A program made the position numbers and the translations under genes. The notes beneath the pieces are model-generated. The model was given only the letters and a program-made list of their open reading frames with translations, was not told the DNA's origin and did not search any database. From Bradyrhizobium sp. Ash2021 (GTDB lineage Bacteria > Pseudomonadota > Alphaproteobacteria > Rhizobiales > Xanthobacteraceae), in NCBI RefSeq assembly GCF_031202265.1, contig NZ_CP100604.1:5128501-5192500 (forward strand): 64,000 bases of DNA. Direction: 5' to 3'. This document shows positions 25,434 to 34,888 of this stretch, piece after piece (positions within the stretch are counted from its first letter, which is position 1; each line of letters opens with the position of its first letter).

Positions 25434-26189
25434 TCAAACTGCCTTGGTCAGAGCACCGTCGATAATAAGGTTGGTGCCGGAAATACGACTGGCCACCGGG
25501 CTGGCCAGAAAGACGGCACCCGCGGCAACCTCCTGCGGGGTGCCCATGCGTCCGGTCGGGTTCAACGACATCGCCGTCTTGTACAGATCGGGCATGCCCT
25601 TTTCGATGTTCTGCCAGATGCCGCCTTCGAAATAGGTGTTGCCCGGCGACACCGCATTGACGCGAATGCCTTTGCCGATGAGCTGGTTGCTGAGACCTTT
25701 GGCGTAATGGATCAGCGCCGCCTTGAAGGCGCCGTAGGAACCGGCGGCGAAATCGACCTCGAAGCCGGAAACGCTGGAGACGATGACGATCGAGGCGGAT
25801 TTCGACCTTTCCAGATAGGGCATCGCCGCCGCAACCGAATTGACGGTATGCATCATGTCGGTGCGAAACGATTTCTCCCAGGTCTCGGCCGTGTCGCCGA
25901 CCGCAAGCGCACTGACATTGCAGACGATGGTGTCGATGCCCCCGAGTTCACCGGCCGCGCCCTCCACCCATTGCTTCAACGCGGCAGGGTCGGCGACATC
26001 GACCGCCTTGCCCCACGACTTGACGCCCTTCCCCGCCAACGCCTTCACCACCTTGCCAACCTCCTCGGCATTGCGTGCGCATATGGCGATGTTGGCTCCT
26101 TCGGCCGCAAAAAGTTCTGCGATAGCAAGGCCGATGCCCTTGCTTCCCCCGGTAACCAGCACGCTCTTGCCCTTTAATCCGAGATCCAT
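25434..26189 (-). CDS. SDR-family oxidoreductase
   Basis: 251 residues from the ATG at 26189 (MDLGLKGKSVLVTGGSKGIG), placed 5 bp after GGAGG. Cofactor motif TGGSKGIG, NAG equivalent CNVSA, catalytic Ser in IVSSVSG and YGAFK (YxxxK), with RVNAVSPGNTYFEGG near the end. It is an NAD(P)-dependent dehydrogenase of the FabG-like class. As the last gene of the amide operon, it may process an aldehyde/alcohol or hydroxy-acid released by amide breakdown. Confidence 0.88.
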   Translation of the reverse strand: MDLGLKGKSVLVTGGSKGIGLAIAELFAAEGANIAICARNAEEVGKVVKALAGKGVKSWGKAVDVADPAALKQWVEGAAGELGGIDTIVCNVSALAVGDTAETWEKSFRTDMMHTVNSVAAAMPYLERSKSASIVIVSSVSGFEVDFAAGSYGAFKAALIHYAKGLSNQLIGKGIRVNAVSPGNTYFEGGIWQNIEKGMPDLYKTAMSLNPTGRMGTPQEVAAGAVFLASPVASRISGTNLIIDGALTKAV

Positions 26190-26246
26190 CATCGCCTCCA
26201 TTGGTGACGCGGGCGGCCTGCACCAGGCAGGCCGCTTGCGGTTGAA

Positions 26247-27761
26247 TCACATCTTCTTCCAGTCACCTGCACCTTCGAACGCCGCGGCGGCCCGATAGAT
26301 GGTCGCCTCGTCAAAATGTTTGCCGATTAGCATCAGCCCGATCGGCAATCCCTCGCTCATGCCGCAGGGAACGGTCATCGCGGGATGTCCGGTTGCGTCG
26401 AACGGCGCCGTATTCGGCACCATCTCGAACGCCCGCTGAATATAGAGTTCACGCGGCGCGTCCGGCGGCGGGATTGGCGTTGCCTTTACCGGCAGCGTCG
26501 GCATCAGCAGCAAATCATATTTGGCCAGCGCTTCATCGTAAGCAGCCCCCAGCTTGCGGCTCAGATTCTGCGCCTTGGCATAGAAGTGCCCGCGATAGTG
26601 CTTGGTAAAATACTCACCGAGCAGCATCGTGATCTTGAGGCTGTCGGATAACTCGTCGGCACGGTGACGCCAGGACGAATGGGCGTCGAGAAGACCGACA
26701 TTGTAGAGCCCGCGCCAGTTGGTGCCCATGCCGTTGCCCTTCATCATGAATTCCGTCGCCCCTTCCGCGGCGATCGGCAGCCAGATGGCGGGCCCCAACA
26801 GATGCATCGGCACCGAGATTTCATCGACGGTGGCGCCGAGTTTCCTGAACAGCGCGGCGCCCGCCATGACCTTGGCGTCAACGTCGCGCTCGGAGTTCGG
26901 CAGTCCGAAACCTTCCTTGACGATGCCGATGCGCAGACCTTTGACGCCACCCGCCATCGCCTGCGTATAGTCAGTCGTCTTCGGGGCATATTGCCGGGGA
27001 TCGAGACCATCGGCACCGGCGATTACTTCGAGCAGCAGCGCATTGTCGCGAACCGTGCTGGTCATCGGGCCGGTATGGTCGAGCGTGATTTCGATCGGCA
27101 TTATACCGGTATAGGGAACGAGACCATGCGTTCCCTTCATTCCATAAAGGCCACAAAACGACGATGGCATGCGGATCGAGCCGCCCTGGTCGCCACCGAT
27201 CGCCATATCGACCTCGCCCGTTGCGACCACGACGCCGCTACCTGAGGACGACCCGCCGGCCGAGTGCCCCATCTTGTAGGGATTGTGGACCGGCCCCTTG
27301 GCGCCGGTGTGGCTGCCGCCGGAGAAGCAGAAATATTCGCAGTGAGTCTTGCCCACGATGGTGCCACCGGCATCCAGGATGCGGGTCACGATCGTCGCAT
27401 CCATGTTGGGAATATAGCCTTCGAGCGTCGACGCCCCGTTCATCATCGGCACGCCGGCGAGACAGATATTGTCCTTCAGCGCGATCGTCTTGCCCGCGAG
27501 CTTGCCGCTGGCCGCGCCCTTGATCGTCGTCTTGACGTACCAGGCGTTGTATTTGTTCTCTTCACCGTCCGGATGATAGCCCGGCAAACGCGGATACTTC
27601 ACTGCCGGAATGTAGTCCGGCATGGCATCGACCGCCTCATAGGCAGCGTAATTTGCCTGCATCAGCGCGTCGTAGGATTTGAGCTCTTCGTCGCCCATCC
27701 GCATGCCGAGGCCTTCGGCGACGCTGCGCAATTGATCGAGAGTGGGTCTTCTGACGGCCAT
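26247..27761 (-). CDS. Amidase (amidase signature family)
   Basis: 504 residues with the Ser-cisSer-Lys machinery: Lys in GKTIALKDNICLAGVP, the cis-Ser in AGGSSSGSGVVVATGEVDMA and the nucleophile in GGDQGGSIRMPSSFCGLYG. It hydrolyses a carboxamide to acid and ammonia in the cytosol. The gene has GGGAGAA 7 bp before its ATG. It is closely related to the amidase at 34889-36406 (shared GVPMMNGSA/ASTLEGY-type motif and length), so the operon carries a duplicated enzyme. Substrate is not identifiable; the order next to the transporter suggests short amides. Confidence 0.9.
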   Translation of the reverse strand: MAVRRPTLDQLRSVAEGLGMRMGDEELKSYDALMQANYAAYEAVDAMPDYIPAVKYPRLPGYHPDGEENKYNAWYVKTTIKGAASGKLAGKTIALKDNICLAGVPMMNGASTLEGYIPNMDATIVTRILDAGGTIVGKTHCEYFCFSGGSHTGAKGPVHNPYKMGHSAGGSSSGSGVVVATGEVDMAIGGDQGGSIRMPSSFCGLYGMKGTHGLVPYTGIMPIEITLDHTGPMTSTVRDNALLLEVIAGADGLDPRQYAPKTTDYTQAMAGGVKGLRIGIVKEGFGLPNSERDVDAKVMAGAALFRKLGATVDEISVPMHLLGPAIWLPIAAEGATEFMMKGNGMGTNWRGLYNVGLLDAHSSWRHRADELSDSLKITMLLGEYFTKHYRGHFYAKAQNLSRKLGAAYDEALAKYDLLLMPTLPVKATPIPPPDAPRELYIQRAFEMVPNTAPFDATGHPAMTVPCGMSEGLPIGLMLIGKHFDEATIYRAAAAFEGAGDWKKM

Positions 27762-27799
27762 GGCTTGTTCTCCCTGTGATACCTGCCCGCTGGATCGGG

Positions 27800-28507
27800 C
27801 TAGGTGGTGATTCCGATGAATTCTCCGACAAGGCTTGGATCGCCGAGATTGCCCGGCTGCACTTCTCGGGTGATGGCGCCTTTCTGAATGATGAGGATCC
27901 GCTGCGAGAGCGCGGCGATGAAGTCGAGATTCTGCTCGACCAGGATCATGGTCAGCCCGCTGCTCGCGCGCAGCCGCTGCAAGGTCTCGACGATCTCGTC
28001 GATAATCGAAGGCTGGATCCCCTCGGTGGGCTCGTCGAGAAGCACAAGACGCGGCTTGCCGCAGAGGCAGCGCGCCATCGCTAGCAGCTGCTGCTCACCG
28101 CCCGACAGCGCGCCGCCGAGACGCTCGAGCAGCGGTTTGAGGCGGGGAAAATGCTCCAGCACCTCCGCGATCGTGTCGAGCTCGCCGCCGCCTTGCTTGC
28201 TGCACCCCATGCGCAGATTGTCGCTGACCGTGAGCGCCGGAAAGATTTCGCGACCCTGCGGCACGTAGCCGAGCCCCAACCGCGCGCGGCGATAGGGTTC
28301 GAGTGCAGTCATGTCGTCGCCGGCAAACTGAACCCGCCCGCCGGTCGCCGGCAAAAAACCCATCAACGCCTTGAGCAGCGTCGTCTTGCCCATGCCGTTA
28401 TGCCCGAGGATACCGATGAACTCGCCCTCGTTGACGGTGAAGCTGACCCCGTTGAGGATCGGAATGCGGCCGTAGCCCGTTCGCAGGCCTCGTACATCGA
28501 GCATCAT
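27800..28507 (-). CDS. Amide/urea-type ABC ATPase, UrtE/LivF-like
   Basis: 235 residues: Walker A GHNGMGKTT, signature LSGGEQQ, Walker B LVLLDEPTEGIQ. The spacing and VPQGREIFPALTVSDNLRM motif are typical of the UrtE/FmdF-type subunit. ATGA overlap with the ATPase gene upstream. Confidence 0.88.
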   Translation of the reverse strand: MMLDVRGLRTGYGRIPILNGVSFTVNEGEFIGILGHNGMGKTTLLKALMGFLPATGGRVQFAGDDMTALEPYRRARLGLGYVPQGREIFPALTVSDNLRMGCSKQGGGELDTIAEVLEHFPRLKPLLERLGGALSGGEQQLLAMARCLCGKPRLVLLDEPTEGIQPSIIDEIVETLQRLRASSGLTMILVEQNLDFIAALSQRILIIQKGAITREVQPGNLGDPSLVGEFIGITT

Positions 28508-29229
28508 GCGGCTGCCTGTTTTCCGAGATAGATGTCGCGCACCAGCGGGTTGCGCAGGATATTCTCCACCGCATCCTCCACCAGCACGCTGCCCTGATTG
28601 AACACCGTTACCTGCTTGGCGATCATGCGGATAAACTGCATGTCGTGCTCGACGACGATGAGCGCCTTGCTGCGATTGATCTCGCGCACGAGTTCGGCAG
28701 TCTTGTGGACCTCCTCATGCGTCATGCCGGCAGCGGGTTCGTCCAGCAGGATCAATTCGGGATCGGTCGACAGCACGATGCCGAGCTCGACCCATTGCCG
28801 CTGGCCGTGGGCGAGCTGGCCGACCAGTCGATCGGCGGCGCCCGTCAGCCCGATACGCTCAAGCATTTCGTCGACCACGCCATCGGCGCGCGCCCCGGAA
28901 TGAATCCGGTTCGCCGAGAGCCAGATATTTTCGCGCACGGATAGACCATCGAAGACGTTCGGCACCTGGGTCTTGATGCCGATGCCGAGACGCGCGATCT
29001 GATGGGCATGGGCATGGGAGATATCCTGACCGCGAAAGCGCACCTCGCCCTCGCTCGGCTCAAGCTGCCCGGTGAGCATTTTGAAGAACGTGCTTTTTCC
29101 CGCGCCGTTGGGGCCGATCAGGCAACGCAACTCGCCTTCGGCCAGTGAGAAGTTGACGTTGCGCACCGCCTTGACGCCGCCGAAATGCATGCTGAGATCG
29201 CGGGTTTCCAGAAGCGGCGCTGCCATCAT
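28504..29229 (-). CDS. Amide/urea-type ABC ATPase, UrtD/LivG-like
   Basis: 241 residues from the ATG at 29229, overlapping the permease stop (ATGA). Walker A GPNGAGKST, signature LAHGQRQW (the UrtD form of the ABC signature), Walker B LILLDEPAAGMTH and switch His VEHDMQF. The LAHGQ signature groups it with urea and short-amide importers rather than LIV. The long open frame upstream in the same register is an artefact of overlap with the permease. Confidence 0.88.
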   Translation of the reverse strand: MMAAPLLETRDLSMHFGGVKAVRNVNFSLAEGELRCLIGPNGAGKSTFFKMLTGQLEPSEGEVRFRGQDISHAHAHQIARLGIGIKTQVPNVFDGLSVRENIWLSANRIHSGARADGVVDEMLERIGLTGAADRLVGQLAHGQRQWVELGIVLSTDPELILLDEPAAGMTHEEVHKTAELVREINRSKALIVVEHDMQFIRMIAKQVTVFNQGSVLVEDAVENILRNPLVRDIYLGKQAAA

Positions 29230-30299
29230 CCCTCCTCCGCCTGCTTCGGCTTCAGGCCCGTTGCCGGACGCCGCGTGCGCGCTCGCAGCAATGCTTGTCC
29301 CCAATCGCCGAGCGTCGGCACCAGCCCTTTCGGCACCAGCAGGACGAACGCGATCAGGATTATTCCAAGGATGAACGGGGCGTTGGCCAGCAGCTTGGTC
29401 CACCAATCCGAACCGCTCGGCTGGTTCGCGCCCAGCGCGGTCGTGAGCCACTGAATGCCGATGCAGCCGACGATCGGGCCGACCAGCGTGCCACGGCCGC
29501 CGACAATCACCCAAATGATGATCTGCGCGGACTGCGCCAGTCCGAAGATTGTCGGACTCACGAACGCGCCCCAGTTGGCGAACAGGCAACCGGCGAAGCC
29601 GGCAAGCGCTCCGCCGATGGTAAAGGTCGCAAGCTTGTAGGCCCGGGGATCGTATCCCAGCAATTCAGCCCGCCGCTCGTTTTCGCGGATGCCGACGATG
29701 ATGCGACCGAAGCGGCTTGCCAAGAGCCACCGCAACCCGAAATAGGTCGCAAGCAGCGCCCCCGTCGCCAGATAGAACATGCCTTCGAGGTCGACCACCC
29801 AGGCCTTATTGCCGGGGATATTCAGCGGCGGGATTCCGGGAATGCCGTTGAAACCGCCGAGCCGCGCCGCGCCGATGCGGAATTCCGGGCCCGCCGTGGA
29901 ATTCACCGAGTTGAACAGGATCAGCGTCACCGTCAGCGTAATGACGCCGAGATAGACGTCGCTGATGCGCCCGTAGAACATGAAATATCCGAGCAGCGCG
30001 GCAAACACCGCCGGTAGCGCAATCGCCAGCAACAGCGGCATCGTGCTCTCGCCGATATTGAACATCGCGATCGCATAGGTGTAGGCGCCGAGCCCGAAGA
30101 AGGCGGCCTGGCCGAAGCAAAGAATGCCGCCATACCCCCAGATCAGCGCGAGGCTAAGCGCCAGGATCGCCATGATCATGTAAATCGTGAGTTCGAGAAC
30201 GACATCGAGTTCGGCAAAGCGCGGCGTCAGGACCAGGAAGGCGGCGCCGACGATGCCGACCAGCGCAAGTCCGAGATAATTGAGGGTGCGGTCGGTCAC
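29226..30299 (-). CDS. Amide/urea-type ABC permease, UrtC/LivM-like
   Basis: 357 residues from a GTG at 30299 (GTGA overlap with the upstream stop). About ten hydrophobic segments, with GYGGILCFGQAAFFGLGAYT and WVIVGGRGTLVGPIVGCIG as family motifs. The 'NSTAGPEFRIGAARLGGFNG' periplasmic loop is of the long type seen in UrtC relatives. Partner of the next gene in the channel. Confidence 0.88.
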   Translation of the reverse strand: MTDRTLNYLGLALVGIVGAAFLVLTPRFAELDVVLELTIYMIMAILALSLALIWGYGGILCFGQAAFFGLGAYTYAIAMFNIGESTMPLLLAIALPAVFAALLGYFMFYGRISDVYLGVITLTVTLILFNSVNSTAGPEFRIGAARLGGFNGIPGIPPLNIPGNKAWVVDLEGMFYLATGALLATYFGLRWLLASRFGRIIVGIRENERRAELLGYDPRAYKLATFTIGGALAGFAGCLFANWGAFVSPTIFGLAQSAQIIIWVIVGGRGTLVGPIVGCIGIQWLTTALGANQPSGSDWWTKLLANAPFILGIILIAFVLLVPKGLVPTLGDWGQALLRARTRRPATGLKPKQAEEG

Positions 30300-31171
30300 A
30301 GGCCTCTCCGGAAGAAGCGGCCGGTGATGCCCTGCGGCAGCAGGCGGATCAGGACGATCGCGGCTGCCAGCAACGCCACCTCGCCGAACACCGGCGTCGT
30401 GGCGAAGGTGGCGAGCTGATTGATGGTGCCGAACAATGTGGATGCGGAAACCGTTCCACTGAGAATGGCGGCGCCGCCTCCGATCACGGTGATGAAGGAT
30501 TTGGCCACATAGGCGACGCCGATGGTCGGAAAAACACCGGAGACCGGCGCCAGTACCGCCCCGGCCAACCCCGACAAGGCCGCGCCGATCCCGAACGTGA
30601 CGGCATAGACACGCGGCGGATTGACGCCCAGCGCCGCCGCCATATTGGCGTTCTGCATGGTGCCGCGGGCGATCAGGCCGAGGCGTGTTCCGCGCAGCAC
30701 GACCAAGATGCCAAACAACACGACCGCCGCCACGCCGATGACGAACAGCGTATATCCGCTGGTGCGATAGGCGCCAATCTGAAAACTGCCAAGCGGCGCT
30801 GAGATGCCGACCGTGGTGTTGCCGAAGATTGCCGTCGTCAATCCCACCAGAAACAGGCTGAGGCCCCAGGTCGCGAGCATCGTGTCGATCATGCGGCCGT
30901 ACAGAAAACGGATAATCGTCCGCTCGACGATGACGCCGATGATGCCGACCACAACGGGCGCCACCACCAGCATCGAAATCCAGATGTTGACGCCGCGGCT
31001 GGTCGCGACGATCGCCGCATAGCCGCCGAGCATCAGAAACTCACCATGTGCGAGGTTGATGACCCGCATCATGCCGAAGATAATCGCCAGCCCGACGCTG
31101 ATCAGCGCCAGGCTGGCTATCGCATAAAGCACCTGGATCGCCAGGAGAATAACGAGATCCACGTTCACCAT
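30296..31171 (-). CDS. Amide/urea-type ABC permease, UrtB/LivH-like
   Basis: 291 residues from the ATG at 31171 (MVNVDLVILLAIQVLYAIAS); a TTG two codons earlier is less likely. Motifs MRVINLAHGEFLMLGGYAAI and TVIGGGAAILSGTVSASTLF. The second differs from the usual GGLGS, which is common in the urea/amide subgroup. Confidence 0.88.
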   Translation of the reverse strand: MVNVDLVILLAIQVLYAIASLALISVGLAIIFGMMRVINLAHGEFLMLGGYAAIVATSRGVNIWISMLVVAPVVVGIIGVIVERTIIRFLYGRMIDTMLATWGLSLFLVGLTTAIFGNTTVGISAPLGSFQIGAYRTSGYTLFVIGVAAVVLFGILVVLRGTRLGLIARGTMQNANMAAALGVNPPRVYAVTFGIGAALSGLAGAVLAPVSGVFPTIGVAYVAKSFITVIGGGAAILSGTVSASTLFGTINQLATFATTPVFGEVALLAAAIVLIRLLPQGITGRFFRRGL

Positions 31172-31185
31172 TCCCAATTAAGCTT

Positions 31186-31203
31186 TGAGGCCAACCGGCC
31201 TCA
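31186..31203. promoter_or_regulatory. Stem-loop across the stop codon of the binding-protein gene
   Basis: TGAGGCC-AACC-GGCCTCA: a perfect 7-bp stem whose one arm contains the TGA stop of the binding-protein gene and lies 15 bp before the permease start. Probably tunes permease translation or protects the upstream mRNA. Confidence 0.55.
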
Positions 31204-32424
31204 GATCTTGATCACATATTGCTGGTTATCGTTCGGGTTCTTGATGAGATTGCACACCGCAGCGGTGTCGGACGGCTTTTGCTGCGCGAAATCCTCCAGC
31301 ACGTTGAGCTTCTTGTCGTTGACCTCGGCGATGTGGACGTCGAGTACGCAATGATGGGTCGGAGGATCGATCGTGACCTTTCCGGAGGGCGCATCGATGC
31401 TGATTCCGGTTTCAATCGCCTCGATGACCTTCAGCCGGTCGACACTCCCGGCCTTCTTGACCGCCTCGGCCCACAATCGGAACCCCTGATAGGTTCCCAT
31501 CGCAAGCTCCGTAATATTCGGATAATCGGCGCCGAAGCGCTTCTGGAACGCTGCAACGAAGGCTGCGTTGACCGGATTCTTCAGGTCCTGGAAGTAATTG
31601 TAGCAAATCAGCATGCCGTTGCACTCGTCGGGCGACAACACGATGTGCTCGTTGCCGACGGCGAACGTGGTCGATGCCATCGGAATGCTCTTGCGCATGC
31701 CGGCCGCCGCCCATTGGCGATAGAAGGAGATATGCGCGCCGCCGACGAGCGCCGACCACACGAAGTCAGGCTTCGCCGCCTGGATCTTTGAAATGGTCGG
31801 GCCGAAATTGGTCACGTCAAGCGGGAAGAAGTCGATCGACGGCACTTCGCCGCCATTTTCGGTGACGTATTTCTTCACCCATTGCGAGGTGATCTGGCCG
31901 TAGTTGTAGTCAGCAGCAATGACATAGACCTTCTTGCCCCACTTCTTCATGGCGTAGGGCACGAGCTTTTCCACGGTCTGCGCCGGCGTGACGCCGGTAT
32001 CGAACTGGTTGCGGTCGCAGACGCCGCCTTCATATTGCGTGTTGTAGAAATAAAGCGTCTTGAAACGGTCGAGCACCGGCCGGATCACTTCTCGCGAGGC
32101 CGAGGTGATGCCGCCATGCACGACGGCGACCTTGTCCTTCAGCGCCGCCTGCTGGGCAAACTGCGTGTAAAGCTGCATGTTCGACTGCGGATCGTAATTG
32201 ATCAGCTTGATCTGCCGTCCAAGCAGGCCACCGGCCGCATTGGCCTCCTCGACCGCGAGCGTCAGCGCATCGACCATCGGCTTGCCGTAGATGTCAAGCC
32301 CGCCCGAGAGATCGTGGATGCTGGCGACGCCGATCGGATCTTCCGCCCAGGCGGGAGAAGAAAACGCGCCGGCAGCAGCGGCAGCGGCCGTACCCCGTAA
32401 AAACCTTCTGCGATCAACTTTCAT
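31201..32424 (-). CDS. Amide/urea-type ABC substrate-binding protein (Tat-exported)
   Basis: 407 residues from the ATG at 32424, preceded by GGAGGACTGTA. The N-terminus MKVDRRRFLRGTAAAAAAGA is a twin-arginine signal peptide. Mature Peripla_BP_5/6 domain: DPIGVASIHDLSGGLDIYGK, INYDPQSNMQLYTQFAQQ, VVHGGITSASREVIRP, YVIAADYNYGQITSQWVKKY and ELAMGTYQGFRLWAEAVKKA. It resembles the AmiC/UrtA branch, which fits a transporter flanked by amidases. The ligand is predicted to be a short amide or urea, but the pocket was not modelled. Confidence 0.88.
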   Translation of the reverse strand: MKVDRRRFLRGTAAAAAAGAFSSPAWAEDPIGVASIHDLSGGLDIYGKPMVDALTLAVEEANAAGGLLGRQIKLINYDPQSNMQLYTQFAQQAALKDKVAVVHGGITSASREVIRPVLDRFKTLYFYNTQYEGGVCDRNQFDTGVTPAQTVEKLVPYAMKKWGKKVYVIAADYNYGQITSQWVKKYVTENGGEVPSIDFFPLDVTNFGPTISKIQAAKPDFVWSALVGGAHISFYRQWAAAGMRKSIPMASTTFAVGNEHIVLSPDECNGMLICYNYFQDLKNPVNAAFVAAFQKRFGADYPNITELAMGTYQGFRLWAEAVKKAGSVDRLKVIEAIETGISIDAPSGKVTIDPPTHHCVLDVHIAEVNDKKLNVLEDFAQQKPSDTAAVCNLIKNPNDNQQYVIKI

Positions 32425-32450
32425 TACAGTCCTCCGTTGTTGCCGATACG

Positions 32451-33449
32451 TCATGAGACCAAATATTTCTTCAAAATCGACGCGCCCATCGTATATTTCG
32501 GATCGACCATGTTTCCGAGCCGGATGCGTCCGGCCTGGCTCAGCAGCATGTAAGCGTCGATCTCGTCGAAGCCGTATTCGGCGCTCATCCAGCGCACCAG
32601 TTCGCGGTAGGCGATGCGCGCCGCATCTTCCAGCGGTCGGGCGCTGCCTATCGTCATCAGAAAGTTTTCCGTCTCGAGCCGCGGCCAAGCAAAGCTCCAG
32701 CCCTTGATGACGTCGATCTGGAACGTGACGGTGGCGCGTTGCTCAATCGCGACGCCCGATAATTCGCCGTCGCCCTGGCATGCATGGCAATCGCCGACAT
32801 AGAGCAACCCGCCTTTGACATGCACGGGAAAATACAGGATCGCGCCTGGCGCGACGTCCGGCAGATCCATGTTGCCGCCGTGGTAGTCCGGCTGCAGCGA
32901 CGAGATGGCCTCGATCTCGGGTGAAACCCCGATGGTGCCGATGAACGGCTCATAAGGCAGGGTAATCTTGTCGTTCCAGCGAACGCCGTTCTTGTCGACA
33001 TGCATCTTCCTCACCCGCTCCGGCAGCGGCGGGTTGAGCAAGGCGGTGGACGCGGTCCCGACCAGGCCGCCGAATTCCGGGATGATGCAGGTGGTGCCCG
33101 CGGGCTGCGCGCCCCGGGTCTCAACCGCCTGAATATGGACGGCTAGGCAATCATCTTTCTCTATGCCGTTGACGGCGATCGGACCGCATTGCGGATTGAG
33201 AAACGGAAACCGCAATTTCGCGGTCGGGCTGTCCTTTTCGCTGGTGATGACGCCGCCAAAGGCATCCTCGGTTTCCACCGCGACGACATCGCCTGGATTG
33301 ATCGTGAGCACCGGCTTGGCATAGGGGCCGTAGACATAATGGAAGTCGCCCTGCGCCGCGATGGTCAACTCGTGACGTTTGCCGGCCTCGCCGCAGGCGA
33401 GCCCGCGCTTTGCCATGATCGAGGTTTTCAGCCAGGGCTTGTCGGTCAT
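32451..33449 (-). CDS. Acetamidase/formamidase family protein
   Basis: 332 residues from the ATG at 33449, with AGGAGATTGCG upstream. FmdA_AmdA fold: VLTINPGDVVAVETEDAFGG, NPQCGPIAVNGIEKDDCLAV, then the signature GDCHACQGDGELSGVAIE. The enzyme hydrolyses formamide or acetamide to the acid plus ammonia and is metal dependent in characterised relatives. It sits between an amidase and the binding-protein gene, in keeping with coupled uptake and hydrolysis. Shorter than the roughly 400-residue formamidases, closer to the AmdA-like type. Confidence 0.88.
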   Translation of the reverse strand: MTDKPWLKTSIMAKRGLACGEAGKRHELTIAAQGDFHYVYGPYAKPVLTINPGDVVAVETEDAFGGVITSEKDSPTAKLRFPFLNPQCGPIAVNGIEKDDCLAVHIQAVETRGAQPAGTTCIIPEFGGLVGTASTALLNPPLPERVRKMHVDKNGVRWNDKITLPYEPFIGTIGVSPEIEAISSLQPDYHGGNMDLPDVAPGAILYFPVHVKGGLLYVGDCHACQGDGELSGVAIEQRATVTFQIDVIKGWSFAWPRLETENFLMTIGSARPLEDAARIAYRELVRWMSAEYGFDEIDAYMLLSQAGRIRLGNMVDPKYTMGASILKKYLVS

Positions 33450-33459
33450 CGCAATCTCC

Positions 33460-34866
33460 TCAATCGCCGAGTGAAGGATGGCGGCGGTGCCATTCGGTGA
33501 CCCGCTGGTACGCATCGCCGGCGGCGATCAGGCGGGCTTCGTCGAAATGGCGGCCGATAAACTGGAATGCGACCGGGCCGCCCGTCTCCGTAAAGCCGCC
33601 GGGCAGCGTGATGGACGGGCTTCCGGTCATGTCGAACGGACAGCTGAAACGCAGCAGGCCGGTGATCAATTCCAGATTCGCGCCAAGCGTCGCCATTTTG
33701 GAGAGCGTCGGCGCGGCGAACGTCTGAGCGGGAACGGCCAGGAGAGCAACCTTTTCGAACAGCGCCCTGACCAATCCCCTGAATGTTTCACGGCGCAGGA
33801 CGATCTTCTGATAGTCGGTCCCGGATTGCTTCAGACCGAGTTCGATCAAGCCGGCGAGCGACGGGCCATATTCCGACTTTCGTGACGGATAGGTGGCCTC
33901 ATGCGCGACCGCGGTCTCGACGCCGCACAACGGAAACCAGTCGGCGATCACCGCGCTCGGGTCGGGAAAGACGATGTCCTGAATTTCCGCCCCGAGATCG
34001 ACGGCAACGCGCAAGGCGTCCTGGAATATTTTCTTGGTAACGGCATCGACACCTTCGCTGGTCCAGCGCGGATCGACGCCAATTCTTGTCCCTCGCAGGC
34101 TGCCGTTCAGGTTCGCCAGATAATCCGGCACCGGCTCCAGCACCGCCGTCTGGTCTTTCGGATCGGCGCCCGCGATCGCGCCGAGCATTGCGCCGCAATC
34201 AACCGCACTGCGCGCCATCGGGCCGATATGGTCGAGCGTCGCGGCGAGTTCGAACACGCCGTGGCGGCTGACGCGCCCCCAGGTCGGCTTCAAGCCGGTT
34301 ACACCGTTGGCCGCGGACGGAAAGCGGATCGAGCCGCCGGTATCGGACCCCAGCGAGCCGTAACAGAGCCCCGCGGCCGTCGCGACGCCGGACCCACTTG
34401 AAGACGAGCCGGTCCAGAGCGTTGCATCCCAGGGGTTGCGCGGCGGCTCGATGTCCGGATGGTGGTCGGAGTACGCGCCCTCGGTCAATTGCAGTTTGCC
34501 GAGGATGATCGCGCCGGCCTGTTTGAGCTTGGCGACGACGGTCGCATCTTCGCTCGGGCGGTTGTCGCGATAAATCTTCATGCCGGCCGCGGTCGGCGCG
34601 TCTTTCGTCCAGCACAGATCCTTGACGGCGATCGGCACGCCGTGAAGGGGCCCCCTCACTTTGCCCGTTGCGATTTCCCTGTCAGCGGCCTGCGCCTGCT
34701 CAAGGGCCGATGCGGCCATGACATGGGCGTAACTTTTCAGTCTGCCATCGAGGCGCCTGACCCGATCCAGCTGGGCTTGTGTTGCCTCCACGGCTGACAG
34801 CTCGCGTTTCCAGATGCGCTTTCCAACCTCGACCAATCCCGAATAGTGCAGATCGCGCGACGTCAT
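33460..34866 (-). CDS. Amidase (amidase signature family), second type
   Basis: 468 residues: Lys in GVPIAVKDLCWTKDAPTAAG, GSSSSGSGVATAAGLCYGSL (cis-Ser) and GSDTGGSIRFPSAANGVTGL (nucleophile). Shorter than, and clearly different from, the two roughly 505-residue amidases in this operon, so likely a different substrate range. Relatives include glutamyl-tRNA amidotransferase A-like and indoleacetamide-type amidases; the absence of partner GatB/GatC genes argues for catabolism. The stop lies 10 bp before the formamidase start. Confidence 0.88.
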   Translation of the reverse strand: MTSRDLHYSGLVEVGKRIWKRELSAVEATQAQLDRVRRLDGRLKSYAHVMAASALEQAQAADREIATGKVRGPLHGVPIAVKDLCWTKDAPTAAGMKIYRDNRPSEDATVVAKLKQAGAIILGKLQLTEGAYSDHHPDIEPPRNPWDATLWTGSSSSGSGVATAAGLCYGSLGSDTGGSIRFPSAANGVTGLKPTWGRVSRHGVFELAATLDHIGPMARSAVDCGAMLGAIAGADPKDQTAVLEPVPDYLANLNGSLRGTRIGVDPRWTSEGVDAVTKKIFQDALRVAVDLGAEIQDIVFPDPSAVIADWFPLCGVETAVAHEATYPSRKSEYGPSLAGLIELGLKQSGTDYQKIVLRRETFRGLVRALFEKVALLAVPAQTFAAPTLSKMATLGANLELITGLLRFSCPFDMTGSPSITLPGGFTETGGPVAFQFIGRHFDEARLIAAGDAYQRVTEWHRRHPSLGD

Positions 34867-34888
34867 CGTGTGGCTGCCTCGTCCTGTG

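Noticed and set aside
31186..32688. Start of the amide binding protein at 32688
   Set aside because: The extra 88 residues overlap the formamidase gene and lack protein character; the twin-Arg signal at 32424 with a good ribosome-binding site is the true start.
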